From: an uncultured Alistipes sp.
GTDB lineage: Bacteria; Bacteroidota; Bacteroidia; Bacteroidales; UBA932
DNA: 51,508 nt
Reading direction: 5' to 3'
NCBI GenBank assembly: GCA_900544195.1
Contig: UQUJ01000017.1
Location: 1 to 51,508 of the forward strand
Shown: piece by piece, positions 29,133 to 38,388 of the stretch
How positions within the stretch are numbered: the stretch's first letter is position 1
Layout: each line of letters opens with the position of its first letter
The notes under the pieces: model-generated
The model's database searches: none
The model's input: only the letters and a program-made list of their open reading frames with translations
Told to the model about the DNA's origin: nothing
Program-made: the position numbers and the translations under genes

Positions 29133-29408
29133 ATGAACATCACAGGCAAAAGAATCGTCAAGGTTCTTACCCTGACCGTAATAGGGGCGACCGTTCTGGC
29201 CGCCCTTTACATAATGGCGCACGGCCTCGGGCTCCAGGATTCGCTCGACTTCGGGGCGGGGGCATATTACTACGCCGACATCCCGGAGTTCGACAAGTTC
29301 ACCCAAGGCACACATTATGCAGCCAAACTGCCGTTCTGGATCTATGTCGTCCTGTTCCTCGCTTGGGGAGCGTTGATGTACAAGGTCTGGAAATGGCTTG
29401 ATAAGTAG
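29133..29408 (+). CDS. Small two-helix membrane protein, probable partner of the YeiH-type transporter
   Basis: 91 residues with two hydrophobic segments (about 9-30 and 67-84) and an extracytoplasmic stretch rich in Tyr, Phe and Asp between them. I do not recognise a family. It lies 30 bp after the transporter gene and before a terminator-like hairpin, so co-transcription and a supporting role for the transporter are inferred from position only. Confidence 0.7.
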   Translation: MNITGKRIVKVLTLTVIGATVLAALYIMAHGLGLQDSLDFGAGAYYYADIPEFDKFTQGTHYAAKLPFWIYVVLFLAWGALMYKVWKWLDK

Positions 29409-29473
29409 GAGGTTGGAATATTCTGACCGCCAGACAAGGAAGGCGCTGAATACCCCTCGCAACGAAGTTCCCG

Positions 29474-29497
29474 AAAAAAGGTGGTTCACCACTTTTT
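29474..29497. terminator. Bidirectional rho-independent terminator after the transporter operon
   Basis: Six A bases (29474-29479), a GTGGT/ACCAC stem at 29481-29485 and 29488-29492, and five T bases (29493-29497) form a short symmetric hairpin. It is 66 bp after the small membrane protein gene. The stem is short, but the A and T tracts fit the usual pattern on both strands. Confidence 0.55.
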
Positions 29498-29611
29498 CAG
29501 TGTTCTGCCAGACAAGCCAGCGGCGATGTACAAAGCCGGTGATAATTAGAGAACTCAAGTTTCGCATCTGCGAAACACTTATCTTCTTCACTGCTTGCAG
29601 TGAAAGCAAGT

Positions 29612-29720
29612 CCCTCCCCCGAGGGGAGGGATTTAGGGAGGGGGTAACGTTAAAGGCCCTAAGGGGTGCGCGAAGCGCATCCCCTCCCCCGAGGGGAGGG
29701 ATTTAGGGAGGGGGTAACGT
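29612..29720 (+). repeat. Two direct copies of a 39-bp G-rich hairpin module
   Basis: Bases 29612-29650 recur at 29682-29720. Each copy starts CCCTCCCC and GGGGAGGG separated by CGA, a perfect 8-bp hairpin, and ends GGGAGGGGGTAACGT. Between them is a second hairpin (GGGGTGCGC, GAA, GCGCATCCCC with one bulge). The second copy is the start of the longer leader element described at 29662-29815. Confidence 0.85.
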
Positions 29721-29815
29721 GAAATGATGTGGGTGAGCAATCTCCTCCGAACGTGAGATAATGTGTTTGACAACAGGCTATTGCCTACTTGCGAAAGTGG
29801 AGTTAGAGAATATTT
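29662..29815 (+). repeat. Dispersed leader repeat, copy A (upstream of the CpXC gene)
   Basis: About 154 bp that align, by eye at roughly 85% identity, with the complement of 44343-44493. Shared order: GGGGTGCGC hairpin, CCCTCC...GGGAGGG hairpin, GATTTAG, GTAACG, GAAATGATGTGGGTG, an imperfect inverted repeat around GGCAATC, and CCTACTTGCGAAAGT followed by GAGTTA. Both copies point toward the downstream gene and end within about 20 bp of its start codon. No protein is encoded. Confidence 0.8.
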
Positions 29816-29828
29816 AGATTAAACGAAT

Positions 29829-30479
29829 ATGTCAGAGAAGGTTACGGCCGCATGTCCGGCCTGCGGAGAAAAGCACGGAATAGAAGTCTGGAACCGCATT
29901 AATGTCGGAGAGAATCCGGAATTGAAGGCTAAAGTCAAGGACGGCTCGCTGTTCGTGTGGGAATGCCCCCACTGTGGCAAGGCCAATCTCGTTCAAGGTC
30001 AGACGCTTTACCACGACCCGGACGAACGGCTTATGATCTGGCTGATGCCCGACGGGATCCTTCCGGAAGCGCAGGAAAAGGCTCTTGAGGCACAGTTCGA
30101 GAAGATTTCGCAGACGCTGGAAGGCTACACGCTCCGCCGGGTGAGTGACATCGGATCACTGATCGAGAAGGTCAACATATTCGACGCAGGCCTTGACGAC
30201 TGCGTTATCGAGATGTGCAAGTACATCACCAAGATGGAGATGATGGAGAAAGGCGGTTCCAAGGACTTGCTTGACACCCCGTTCAAGTTCTACCATGTTG
30301 ACGGCCCGGACAACGACATCGAGTTCTCATACCCGAAAGACGGCCAGATGCACGGTCTCCGCATCGGCTTCAACGTCTATGAAGACTGCGCCGGCATCAT
30401 CCGCCGCAACCCCTCCGTCAAGCCCTCCCCCGGCTTCTCCCGCATCGACCCCGCCTGGGTCGCCCGCTTCTTCAGGTAG
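29829..30479 (+). CDS. CpXC-domain zinc-ribbon protein
   Basis: 216 residues. Two CxxC pairs, Cys9-Cys12 (CPAC) and Cys46-Cys49 (CPHC), form a zinc ribbon, and the surrounding sequence (LFVWECPHCGKANLV, YHDPDERLMIWLMP) matches the CpXC domain family of unknown function. The C-terminal half is soluble and acidic, ending WVARFFR. Its start is 14 bp after a dispersed leader repeat. It ends 21 bp before the convergent DUF5009 gene. Confidence 0.85.
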   Translation: MSEKVTAACPACGEKHGIEVWNRINVGENPELKAKVKDGSLFVWECPHCGKANLVQGQTLYHDPDERLMIWLMPDGILPEAQEKALEAQFEKISQTLEGYTLRRVSDIGSLIEKVNIFDAGLDDCVIEMCKYITKMEMMEKGGSKDLLDTPFKFYHVDGPDNDIEFSYPKDGQMHGLRIGFNVYEDCAGIIRRNPSVKPSPGFSRIDPAWVARFFR

Positions 30480-30500
30480 ACACTGCATATTCAATCACTT

Positions 30501-31550
30501 TCACACTTTGATGAAGATTCTGTTTCTGTACATCAACGTGAGGATAAGGAAAACAACACTGTAGTTGGCCAGCCGCAGCAGAACCTCGTAGTAGCCACCA
30601 AGATATTGCTCGAAGCCATACAGCAAGGAATTGCCGATGGACATGAAACTGATTGACTCTCCGATCACGTAAGCCGCGATGGAGTTCATTCCATAGATGT
30701 TCAGCCATTCAAATCCTCGGCTATGTCCCCTTATGTCAATCCACCAGTGAAAGACAGCCATCAGAACAAGGCAGATTCCGCCAGAGAACAGTGTCATGCT
30801 GCTTGTCCACAAACGTTTGATGATAGGCATCTCCAGCCCCCAGAGAAGGCCTGTCACGATGCAGACAATTCCGGTGATCAGAAGTTTGTACACCACTTTT
30901 ACACTGTTTCTGTCATTCTTCATCATGGTTCCAGCGAAACTTCCCAAAATCACGGTGACGCCAAAGTTCAGGCTGCTCCAGATCCATGTGTATGATGGAT
31001 CTCCACGGAACCGCCCCAGCACCAATCCGTCAACCTTGGCCGCGAACGATCCTGTCATGGTGTAGTCCCCACATAAACGCATAGGCAACCAATAGATAAG
31101 CAACAAGGCAGCCGCGGCAAGCAGTCTGTATTTTTCCGGACAATGCATGACCAACAGAGCCGCGATCACATAGCCGACTGCGATTGCCTGAAGCGTGTTG
31201 TTGTAGAGTTTCAGATTGCCGGGATCCAATCCCAAAAGATTGCCCTGAACAACCATCCCAAGCACAAATAGCAGCACAAAACGTTTGCCTATTCTGAGGT
31301 AAACCTGCTTCCGGCTTCCCGCTTTCGTGTACTTTGCCAAGGAGAATGGCAATGAAACTCCCGCCATGAACATAAAGAGAGGCATCACCAGATCCCACAG
31401 GCGAAAACCTTCCCAGACCTCATGGTCAAAATTGTAGAGTATCCATCCGCAGCCAGACACTTGGCCGAAAGAGATCAGGACAGGTTGCAGGAAGACAAGC
31501 AGGAAAAGGACAAGCCCGCGTAATATGTCAAGAGAAGAAAGACGTTTCAT
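30501..31550 (-). CDS. DUF5009/NagX-like membrane acyltransferase homologue
   Basis: 349 residues with about nine to ten membrane helices. The opening (RLSSLDILRGLVLFLLVFLQP) and WDLVMPLFMFMAGVSLPFSL are typical of DUF5009 proteins, relatives of heparan-alpha-glucosaminide N-acetyltransferase and of NagX, often found beside N-acetylglucosamine catabolism genes. The family is proposed to acylate or transport amino sugars at the inner membrane; this is not proven here. The link to the N-acetylhexosamine theme of the upstream locus is suggestive. TATTTTTG on the minus strand (complement of 31579-31586) may be its -7 element, leaving a leader of about 20-25 nt. Confidence 0.85.
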   Translation of the reverse strand: MKRLSSLDILRGLVLFLLVFLQPVLISFGQVSGCGWILYNFDHEVWEGFRLWDLVMPLFMFMAGVSLPFSLAKYTKAGSRKQVYLRIGKRFVLLFVLGMVVQGNLLGLDPGNLKLYNNTLQAIAVGYVIAALLVMHCPEKYRLLAAAALLLIYWLPMRLCGDYTMTGSFAAKVDGLVLGRFRGDPSYTWIWSSLNFGVTVILGSFAGTMMKNDRNSVKVVYKLLITGIVCIVTGLLWGLEMPIIKRLWTSSMTLFSGGICLVLMAVFHWWIDIRGHSRGFEWLNIYGMNSIAAYVIGESISFMSIGNSLLYGFEQYLGGYYEVLLRLANYSVVFLILTLMYRNRIFIKV

Positions 31551-31592
31551 TTTCCGGTATGTCGTGTGGTAAAATTAGCAAAAATATATGAT

Positions 31593-31627
31593 AAAGACGG
31601 CTCTTCCATAAAGAAAGAGTCGTCTTT
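31593..31627 (-). terminator. Rho-independent terminator of the sigma/FecR/SusCD operon
   Basis: Arms at 31593-31605 and 31615-31627 pair over 13 positions with one mismatch (AAAGACGGCTCTT against AAGAGTCGTCTTT) across a 9-nt loop. It lies 16 bp after the last gene of the minus-strand operon and before the divergent-side promoter of the DUF5009 gene. The A/T-rich stem ends give a short U-tract on the minus strand. Confidence 0.7.
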
Positions 31628-31643
31628 TCAGAAAGCGGGCAGA

Positions 31644-32117
31644 TCATTTGATGAAATCCGTCACCCTTATTGTCCAGACTTTCACCGTTCCGTCAGCGGC
31701 TTGCACCTCGAATTTCCTTTCCTTTGTCCAATCGTCAGGAGTTCCGAGCTTGCCACTGCCGTCCACAGGAGTGATCCTCGCTGCGGTTGACACTGTCACC
31801 TGTCCCCAAAGCCTACTCTGCGAGACACTTGAACGCACTGACTCGGTAAATTCTCCGGAAGCGTCCGGAACACGAACCACAGCGGTCACCACCGCATTCT
31901 TGGAATCGGTCTCATAGGTAGTCTCAAGACGCCTTTCCTTTACAACTGGTTCTCCTGTCACCGCATCCTTTTCATCATCACTTGCCCAACGAAAGTAGAA
32001 CTGTAAGGCGCTTATTTCCGCCTCATCGTATGAAGGAAGATCCTGCCAATTGCATGAGACAAGGAAAGGAAGACAGAAAACAAGACATGTTATAGTTTTC
32101 AAATAGAATGATTTCAT
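31644..32117 (-). CDS. Small DUF5018-like lipoprotein
   Basis: 157 residues from the ATG at 32117, which begins a lipoprotein signal (MKSFYLKTITCLVFCLPFLVSCN). A longer start at 32180 would run into susD and bury the signal. The mature part, with paired beta modules and the closing KVWTIRVTDFIK, resembles the DUF5018-related lipoproteins that follow SusC/SusD pairs. A surface glycan-binding or accessory role is inferred from position. It is the last gene of the operon, 31 bp after susD. Confidence 0.75.
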   Translation of the reverse strand: MKSFYLKTITCLVFCLPFLVSCNWQDLPSYDEAEISALQFYFRWASDDEKDAVTGEPVVKERRLETTYETDSKNAVVTAVVRVPDASGEFTESVRSSVSQSRLWGQVTVSTAARITPVDGSGKLGTPDDWTKERKFEVQAADGTVKVWTIRVTDFIK

Positions 32118-32148
32118 TGTTATTATAGTTATATTCTTAAAATAATTA

Positions 32149-33993
32149 CTATTCCCATCCTGGGTTCTGATCCGAGTCACTGATCGCCGAATTGGCGTTA
32201 ATGACGGATTTTGTTATCGGGAAAAGGTATGATCTCGTGTCAAAATGACGCAAATCATTCTGATACTGCATATTCCCGACATAGACAGCATTTCTGTCAG
32301 CATTGATTTCAATGAACGTAGCTGGTTCCGCAAGCTCGTCGATTATGCTTCCCGGAGATTTTCCGTCATTGGCCTCATTGCCATATTTACCCCAGCGGAG
32401 CAGACTGAAGTACCAGTCTCCCTCATAGAACAATTCCACCCTTCTTTCTATCCGGTAGTCATTCCAAGCGTCCTGCAATGTAGCCGCCTCTGAACCAGGC
32501 AATCCGCCATGAACGGTTCTTGTCTGGTTCATGACCGACACCGCCTCCGTCACGTTGCCGAGCCGGAGCAAGGCCTCAGCCTTGTTGAGCAGAGCCTTGC
32601 CGTAACGGAATATAATCTTGTGATAGTCAGTGTAGACGTTGTAGAATGGACGAGGTGACATGTTTGTGTAGATGTACTTTCTTGTTAGATAGTTCGTCTG
32701 CCCACTCTCATCCTGCAACGGAGTGGCTGCCCATCTGCTTGCGTTTCCACGGTAGTTCATTGTGAGTGTCTCACCAAGAAATGTTGACCCGTCATGGAGA
32801 ATGGAAGCATCGAAACGCTTGTCCCTGCCTTTATACATCAAGTCGCTGATGCTGAGGTCCGGATTCGTGAGCTCATAGGCAAGAGTTGACTCCGTCACCT
32901 CCTTCGGATCCCTTGCCGTGATCTTTCCAAGGATCTTACCGTATGGAATCTTTTTTGTGTTCTCTACAAACTGGGAAGTCTCGTTCCAGCGTTCCGCCTT
33001 GCCTGTCTTACTATCGATGACAAGATAGTCATCAACAAGGTTCTGGCTCGGAGAGTAGCTACACCAGCACTCAAAAATGTCAGCTACCTTGAACAGAGGT
33101 CCACAGCCAAGTCTTTCGAGAGTGGAATTCAAGAGGTTAGGGATAAGGTCAATCATGTCTGTGTCAGCCACCGTTGTATTGTCCGCACTCCAGTACTTCG
33201 CAAGTATTATTTCAGGAGAGCTGTACGCTCCTTTCTGGTTGAACATGCTTTCATAGTCATGATCAAGAGACACTCCGGAGATCATGTTCACCGCGTCAAC
33301 CGCTTCCTGATAAAGGCTCTTCCCGTTTTGGAGGGATGTGGCATCATCAGTATAGGCCGCCGCCGTCAGACAAACCTCCGAAAGAAGGGCCAAGGCCGAG
33401 TTCTTGTCAAGCCTCCCGGGAACATGATCCTCGGTCATGTCAGGAATAGCCTCCCTGAGGTCTTTCAGAATCAATGAATAGCTCTCTGCCATGTCCTTTG
33501 TCAGCGGGATGTTGAACTCATCCCCGATGTTCAGTACTTTGTCCACCCAAATGAACCGTCCGCCTTTCCTTGCAAGGTCGAAGTAGATCATCGCCCTCAT
33601 CAACTTCGCCTCCGCTGTGTAGGCTTTCTTGTAGGCATTGTCAAGAACCGATGACTCAGCGACCTTCTCAATTATAATGTTGCAGTTGCGAATCGCCGTG
33701 AATCTGCTGTTCAGTCCCCAGTCATAAGTGTTTTCCATGAGACCACGCGCCTCGGAAGGACAAGAGGCGAGACTGTTGAGCATGTTGTTCGAGAATGTCC
33801 TGTCCCACGTCGAGAACTGCAGGTATGGGTTGAACGCGTTGTCGTAGTTTCCGACGACAAACGCGTCAACGGTCCCTTGGCTTGACCAGACAGTCTGGTC
33901 ACTGTAGCTTTCTGTGGGATATGTGTCCAGAAAACTATTGCAGGAACATAACACACAGAGTGATGCTGTAACGTATAAGATGTTCTTTTTCAT
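32149..33993 (-). CDS. SusD-like surface lipoprotein of the sigma-regulated locus
   Basis: 614 residues from the ATG at 33993, the start of a lipoprotein signal (MKKNILYVTASLCVLCSCNSF). SusD features include LMRAMIYFDLARKGGRFIWV, the central FRYGKALLNKAEALLRLG, and ERRVELFYEGDWYFSLLRWGK. The protein ends ISDSDQNPGWE. The annotated partner SusC ends 23 bp upstream of this start. It differs strongly from both SusD proteins of the first locus, so another substrate is likely. Confidence 0.93.
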   Translation of the reverse strand: MKKNILYVTASLCVLCSCNSFLDTYPTESYSDQTVWSSQGTVDAFVVGNYDNAFNPYLQFSTWDRTFSNNMLNSLASCPSEARGLMENTYDWGLNSRFTAIRNCNIIIEKVAESSVLDNAYKKAYTAEAKLMRAMIYFDLARKGGRFIWVDKVLNIGDEFNIPLTKDMAESYSLILKDLREAIPDMTEDHVPGRLDKNSALALLSEVCLTAAAYTDDATSLQNGKSLYQEAVDAVNMISGVSLDHDYESMFNQKGAYSSPEIILAKYWSADNTTVADTDMIDLIPNLLNSTLERLGCGPLFKVADIFECWCSYSPSQNLVDDYLVIDSKTGKAERWNETSQFVENTKKIPYGKILGKITARDPKEVTESTLAYELTNPDLSISDLMYKGRDKRFDASILHDGSTFLGETLTMNYRGNASRWAATPLQDESGQTNYLTRKYIYTNMSPRPFYNVYTDYHKIIFRYGKALLNKAEALLRLGNVTEAVSVMNQTRTVHGGLPGSEAATLQDAWNDYRIERRVELFYEGDWYFSLLRWGKYGNEANDGKSPGSIIDELAEPATFIEINADRNAVYVGNMQYQNDLRHFDTRSYLFPITKSVINANSAISDSDQNPGWE

Positions 33994-34016
33994 TTTCGTA
34001 TGATTTGAGATCATTA

Positions 34017-37000
34017 TTAGAATCCTATGTTCAGACTGATGGTGTAGACTCGTGACATAGGGTAGGTAAAACCGTCTCCGCGCCCTGTCTCCGGGTCGAA
34101 ACCATAATTAAGGGAAGGACTGAATGTGAGTAGATTATACCCGGACAAGGACAACGCGCACCTGGACAACCAAGACACATTCTTAAGAAGTTGGTGTTTG
34201 AAGTCATAGCCTATGGCAAGAGTCTTCAGTCGTATGTACCTTGCATTCACCAGCCAGAAGTCACTGCCGACAAAGTTGTTGCCCCCGTTGAATCCAGCCG
34301 AGGCGTGTTGGCGAGGGTATAAAGACGAGGTGTTGTCCGGTGACCAGATGTCAGTCTGAAACTCATAAATCACCGGCAGAGTCCCGGCGGCGTTTCCTCC
34401 TTGAAGGTGGTTTGCCATGTAAATATTATAATTACCCGCTCCTTGCCATAACATATTCATGAACCACCCCTTGTAGCCCAATTCCGCATTGATTCCGTAG
34501 TTTGTCCTTGGTTTTGTGCCGTCACCCGTCCTGACCTGGTCGTTCTCGTCGATCTTTCCGTCTCCGTTGATGTCCCGGTACTTAAGGTCTCCTGTCCTGA
34601 GATTGGTTGAACCGTTGCGCTTAGGAGAGTTCATAATGTCCTCATAAGAAGAGTAATATCCAAGATTGCGGTAGTACAGTCCTGTGTATGCGCCGACCTG
34701 CGTGCTCCTGATGTAGGGATTCATCAATGATGTCTCGCTCTCATTCGGATTCACATTCCAACGGTCATCGTACAAAGAAAAATTGGTGGAGACGTTATAT
34801 GAGAATTCACCAATCTTGTCTTTCCATTGGAGGATGAACTCAAAACCTCTGCGGACACTTTCTCCGTTGGATTTGACCAAAGGCAGACTCTTTCCCAACG
34901 GAGCGGTGTAGCCCACGTTTGACGGAGAAGCCAGATAACCGGTGGTCACTTTGGCGAAATAGTCAACACTGCCGGAAAGCCTGTTGTTCAAGGAGGCGAA
35001 ATCAAGGCCGACATTGAAATCCTTGGTCTTGTACCAGGTTATGTCAGGGCTGATAAGGTCACCTTCACTGAACACAGGCATCCATGAACCGTTTATGTAA
35101 GCTCCTCTTTGGTTGAGGTTGTACGATGTCATGTAACTGTAGCGACCGACATCATCCAATCCTATCTCTCCATAGGAAACGCGTGCCTTGAACAATTCAA
35201 TAGCATCGGACAAGAAACTGTTCTTCCAGAAATTCTCTTCGGAAACCGCCCATGCGGCCGACCCGGAAAAGAACAGCCCCCAACGTTTGTCGGAAGGGAA
35301 ATAGTCGCTTCCATCGTACCTTGCATTGGCTTCAAAGAGGTACTTTGACATGTAGTCATACCTGATTCTTCCGATGACGGCGGCTCTTCTCTCTCCGATA
35401 CCCTCAGGGGAACTATTCTCCATCGTGGAGCTTGGTCCCGCACCCATTTGATCCACATCGAATATGAAATTCTTTCTTGACGCGGACAGCATGTCATACG
35501 TACTCCCGCTGGCCTCGATACCGGCGGTAAAATCCAAGGAATGTCTTTCCGCGAACACTTTTGAATATTCAATCAGCAACTGGGTATTGAAATATTCATC
35601 ATTCATAGTGTATTTTGAGAGGTTCGGCTTCCCCGATGTGGCTATGTTGCCGTCCCAATCGTAGGAAGGAGCAGTCTTGAGCCATGACTTGTTGCGGTTA
35701 TTGTACACAGAATAGCTCCCGATTCCCTTGACTTTCAAGCCGGTGACCCAAGGGACACTCCATTCTGCGTTCAAGGTAGCGCGCAGACTCGTTGACTTGT
35801 TGGTAACATAGCCACCATCCGAGCTTATGTCCAGCAAAGGGTTGTCGGTGGTTCCGCTGTAAATCTGCCCTATAGGGTTCTTCGCCACCTCCATAGGCTT
35901 TTTATTCTGAATATGCGACCACACATAATAGTAACCTCCGCCACTGGTGGTGGCCGGTTGCTTCATGTACGTCATATATGCGTCCATGGAAGAAATGATT
36001 CTCAGCCCAATTTCCTTAAAGCTTGTCTCGACTTTCTGCCTCAGATTGAAACGCTGCATGTAATGCGAGTCAGACCGGTAGATGGAATTCTGGTCGTTGA
36101 ACGCAAGACCTGTGTAGGATCTGATCTTGTCTGTACCACATTTGATTGACAACGTGTGACGCGTCTCAGGCGCGAACCTGCTCATGCACACATCCTGCCA
36201 GTCCGTGTTGGGATGGTTCTTCGGATCGGTTCCGTTCCTGAACAGCTCAAGGTCTTCCTGTGTGTAGCTCGGAGTTCCGCCATCATATTCAAGTCCCCTG
36301 TTCACATAGTAGGCCGCCGTGTAAGAATCCAGTTTTTTCGCAAGATTGGCAGGCTGGCTCAAGTTGTAGCTGACATTGTAGTCAACATTGATTCTTCCGG
36401 ATTCTCCTTGCTTTGTCGTTACAATCACAATTCCGTTCGCGGCCCTCGCTCCGTAGATCGCTGTAGCCGAAGCGTCCTTCAGGATCGAGAAACTGGCGAT
36501 GTCCTCCGGATTTATATTCTGAAAATCCCTCTCCTCGCAGATGATATCATCTATGACATACAAAGGGGTCCCGCCGCCTCGGATGGACAATGAAGCCATG
36601 ACGTCAAGACCACCTCCGGACTGCTGGACAATGAGTCCTGGCGCACGTCCCGCAAGACTCTGTGTGACATTAGGAACCGGAACGGCGGCGATGTCCTCCG
36701 CAGACACCGTGGTGATGGCAGATGTAACCTTCTTCTTGAACACCGTACCATAACCAACCACCACAACCTCGTCAAGCAACGTGCGGTCGGTCTCCATCAT
36801 TATGTTCATTGTACTGGACTTGACAGCGGTTTCCTTAGGAAGAAATCCAAGGAATGAGAAAACCAGCACATCTCCAGGTCTGGCCTTTATTGTGTATTCA
36901 CCGTCCACGCCACAGGTAGCCCAGATCTCTGTACCCTTCACGTTGACCGACGCACCGGTCAGTGGCGTTCCAGACTCGTCCGTAACCTTGCCTGAAACCA

Positions 37001-37340
37001 GATCATCCTTGTCCGGAGCCTTTCTTTCTCCGGTTGCTTTCCTTGAGATGACTATGTGGGAACGGTTGAATTCATAAGTGAGGCCAAAATCATCCAAGAG
37101 CATTCCAAGAAGCTGGTCAAGCCTCACGGAATCCTTGACATTGCTGACCTTACGTTTGATGTCAATGGCAGACTCGTTGTAGTCAACAGAGAATCGGGTC
37201 TGTTCCTCTATCTGCTCGAACGCCGCCGCAAGAGTGATCTCCTTGCCTCCAGACAGCCTGACCATCTGGTTTTGGGCAGAAATATTCCCGGCAGATAAAC
37301 AGAAGACCGTAATCACAAGAGTTATTAGTCCTTTGTTCAT
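34017..37340 (-). CDS. SusC-like TonB-dependent transporter with N-terminal STN signalling domain
   Basis: 1107 residues from the ATG at 37340; earlier in-frame codons add an implausible second hydrophobic leader. After the signal peptide there is a secretin/TonB short N-terminal (STN) domain at about 40-100 (ITLAAAFEQIEEQTRFSVDYN). A carboxypeptidase regulatory domain (VSGKVTDESGTPLTGASVNV) and the plug follow: EVVVVGYGTVFKKKVTSAI, then LKDASATAIYGARAANGIVIVTTKQGE. The barrel ends YTISLNIGF. STN domains signal to a FecR anti-sigma factor, and fecR lies directly upstream, so substrate binding probably induces the operon. Confidence 0.95.
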   Translation of the reverse strand: MNKGLITLVITVFCLSAGNISAQNQMVRLSGGKEITLAAAFEQIEEQTRFSVDYNESAIDIKRKVSNVKDSVRLDQLLGMLLDDFGLTYEFNRSHIVISRKATGERKAPDKDDLVSGKVTDESGTPLTGASVNVKGTEIWATCGVDGEYTIKARPGDVLVFSFLGFLPKETAVKSSTMNIMMETDRTLLDEVVVVGYGTVFKKKVTSAITTVSAEDIAAVPVPNVTQSLAGRAPGLIVQQSGGGLDVMASLSIRGGGTPLYVIDDIICEERDFQNINPEDIASFSILKDASATAIYGARAANGIVIVTTKQGESGRINVDYNVSYNLSQPANLAKKLDSYTAAYYVNRGLEYDGGTPSYTQEDLELFRNGTDPKNHPNTDWQDVCMSRFAPETRHTLSIKCGTDKIRSYTGLAFNDQNSIYRSDSHYMQRFNLRQKVETSFKEIGLRIISSMDAYMTYMKQPATTSGGGYYYVWSHIQNKKPMEVAKNPIGQIYSGTTDNPLLDISSDGGYVTNKSTSLRATLNAEWSVPWVTGLKVKGIGSYSVYNNRNKSWLKTAPSYDWDGNIATSGKPNLSKYTMNDEYFNTQLLIEYSKVFAERHSLDFTAGIEASGSTYDMLSASRKNFIFDVDQMGAGPSSTMENSSPEGIGERRAAVIGRIRYDYMSKYLFEANARYDGSDYFPSDKRWGLFFSGSAAWAVSEENFWKNSFLSDAIELFKARVSYGEIGLDDVGRYSYMTSYNLNQRGAYINGSWMPVFSEGDLISPDITWYKTKDFNVGLDFASLNNRLSGSVDYFAKVTTGYLASPSNVGYTAPLGKSLPLVKSNGESVRRGFEFILQWKDKIGEFSYNVSTNFSLYDDRWNVNPNESETSLMNPYIRSTQVGAYTGLYYRNLGYYSSYEDIMNSPKRNGSTNLRTGDLKYRDINGDGKIDENDQVRTGDGTKPRTNYGINAELGYKGWFMNMLWQGAGNYNIYMANHLQGGNAAGTLPVIYEFQTDIWSPDNTSSLYPRQHASAGFNGGNNFVGSDFWLVNARYIRLKTLAIGYDFKHQLLKNVSWLSRCALSLSGYNLLTFSPSLNYGFDPETGRGDGFTYPMSRVYTISLNIGF

Positions 37341-37463
37341 ACTTGATAAAGTTGTTATTAGTTTATCTAAAAGTAAGCGAGTGTCGGTAATTTTCACGTA
37401 ACAAAATAAAAAAAATCCGCACAGTATGGAAACCATGCGGGTAATCACCTTATTTACAAATAG

Positions 37464-38369
37464 TTATTTTATCTGAAAATACACCCTGTTCTCAGAAATC
37501 CTGTACTGTGAGCCAGGGATCAGCATCACGAGCATGTCAAGTGCCTCCGAAAGCGTCTCGTCAGGATGGAAACGGATGAAGAAAGAATCGTTCCTCAAGG
37601 CTCCGGAATCATAGTTTATCTCCACATCGTACCGCCTTTCCAAACTCTGCGCGATTTCGGTGAATGTCGCTTTCTGAAACACCAGATAGCCGCTTTCCCA
37701 TGATGCCATCCTGCTTGCGCTGATGTCAAGAAGCTGGATGTCGTTTTGTGATGGAATATACTTGATCTGATTCCCTGGCTCAAGTATGAATGACTTGACG
37801 GAGTCTTTTTTTACATCAACTTTCACTTTTCCCTCAATGAGAGTGGTGCTGATGGCGAAATCATCAAGATGAGCCTGAACACGGAAACGTGTCCCCAAAG
37901 CCTCGACATCCATGTATTGTGTCTTGACAATGAACGATTTGTCAGGATCCGAAGCAACGATGAAGTCCGCCGTGCCGGTAAGAAAGACAGTCCTTGTGCC
38001 GGATCGGAATATTTCCGGATAAACCGCCGAGGAGCCTGGCTGAAGCACGAGAACGGATTTGTCTGGAAGAGAGACAGTGATGCTCTCCCCTCTCGGCGCA
38101 GACACCTGCAGATAATCCACATCCTTCATCTTCCATGTGACAATAGAGGAAAGAAATATAATAGCCAAGCATGCGACGCTGCCCAAAGTGATGTGGAGAA
38201 AAATCCTAAGCCGCTTGCTTTTCTCCCCGTCCTTGATGATTCTGCCTACGAGCTTCAGAAAATCCTCTCTCGTCTCTTCCGAGCAAGTTCGCTCACTTTC
38301 CTCCCAGATCTTGTCTATGGGATGCTTTTTCTCAATGAAATCCATTAATAAGTTTTTCTCGTCTGCCAT
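37464..38369 (-). CDS. FecR-family anti-sigma factor
   Basis: 301 residues. A cytoplasmic segment of about 55 residues is followed by one TM helix (LHITLGSVACLAIIFLSSIV). The periplasmic FecR domain includes VSAPRGESITVSLPDKSVLVLQPGS and VEALGTRFRVQ, and the C-terminal DUF4974 domain begins near FQKATFTEIAQSLERRYDVEI. It should hold the ECF sigma factor encoded 19 bp upstream inactive until the STN domain of SusC signals. Confidence 0.93.
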   Translation of the reverse strand: MADEKNLLMDFIEKKHPIDKIWEESERTCSEETREDFLKLVGRIIKDGEKSKRLRIFLHITLGSVACLAIIFLSSIVTWKMKDVDYLQVSAPRGESITVSLPDKSVLVLQPGSSAVYPEIFRSGTRTVFLTGTADFIVASDPDKSFIVKTQYMDVEALGTRFRVQAHLDDFAISTTLIEGKVKVDVKKDSVKSFILEPGNQIKYIPSQNDIQLLDISASRMASWESGYLVFQKATFTEIAQSLERRYDVEINYDSGALRNDSFFIRFHPDETLSEALDMLVMLIPGSQYRISENRVYFQIK

Positions 38370-38388
38370 TCCTTTAATGTGTGTAGTT

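Noticed and set aside
29498..29531. Resemblance of GACAAGCCAGCGGCGATGTAC to part of the ychF fragment
   Set aside because: The match is short and does not extend on either side; likely chance.
29398..29706. Plus-strand ORF of 102 codons after the small membrane protein
   Set aside because: It runs through a terminator hairpin and the G-rich repeats.
32118..32180. Longer start for the small DUF5018-like lipoprotein
   Set aside because: It overlaps susD and hides the lipoprotein signal peptide.
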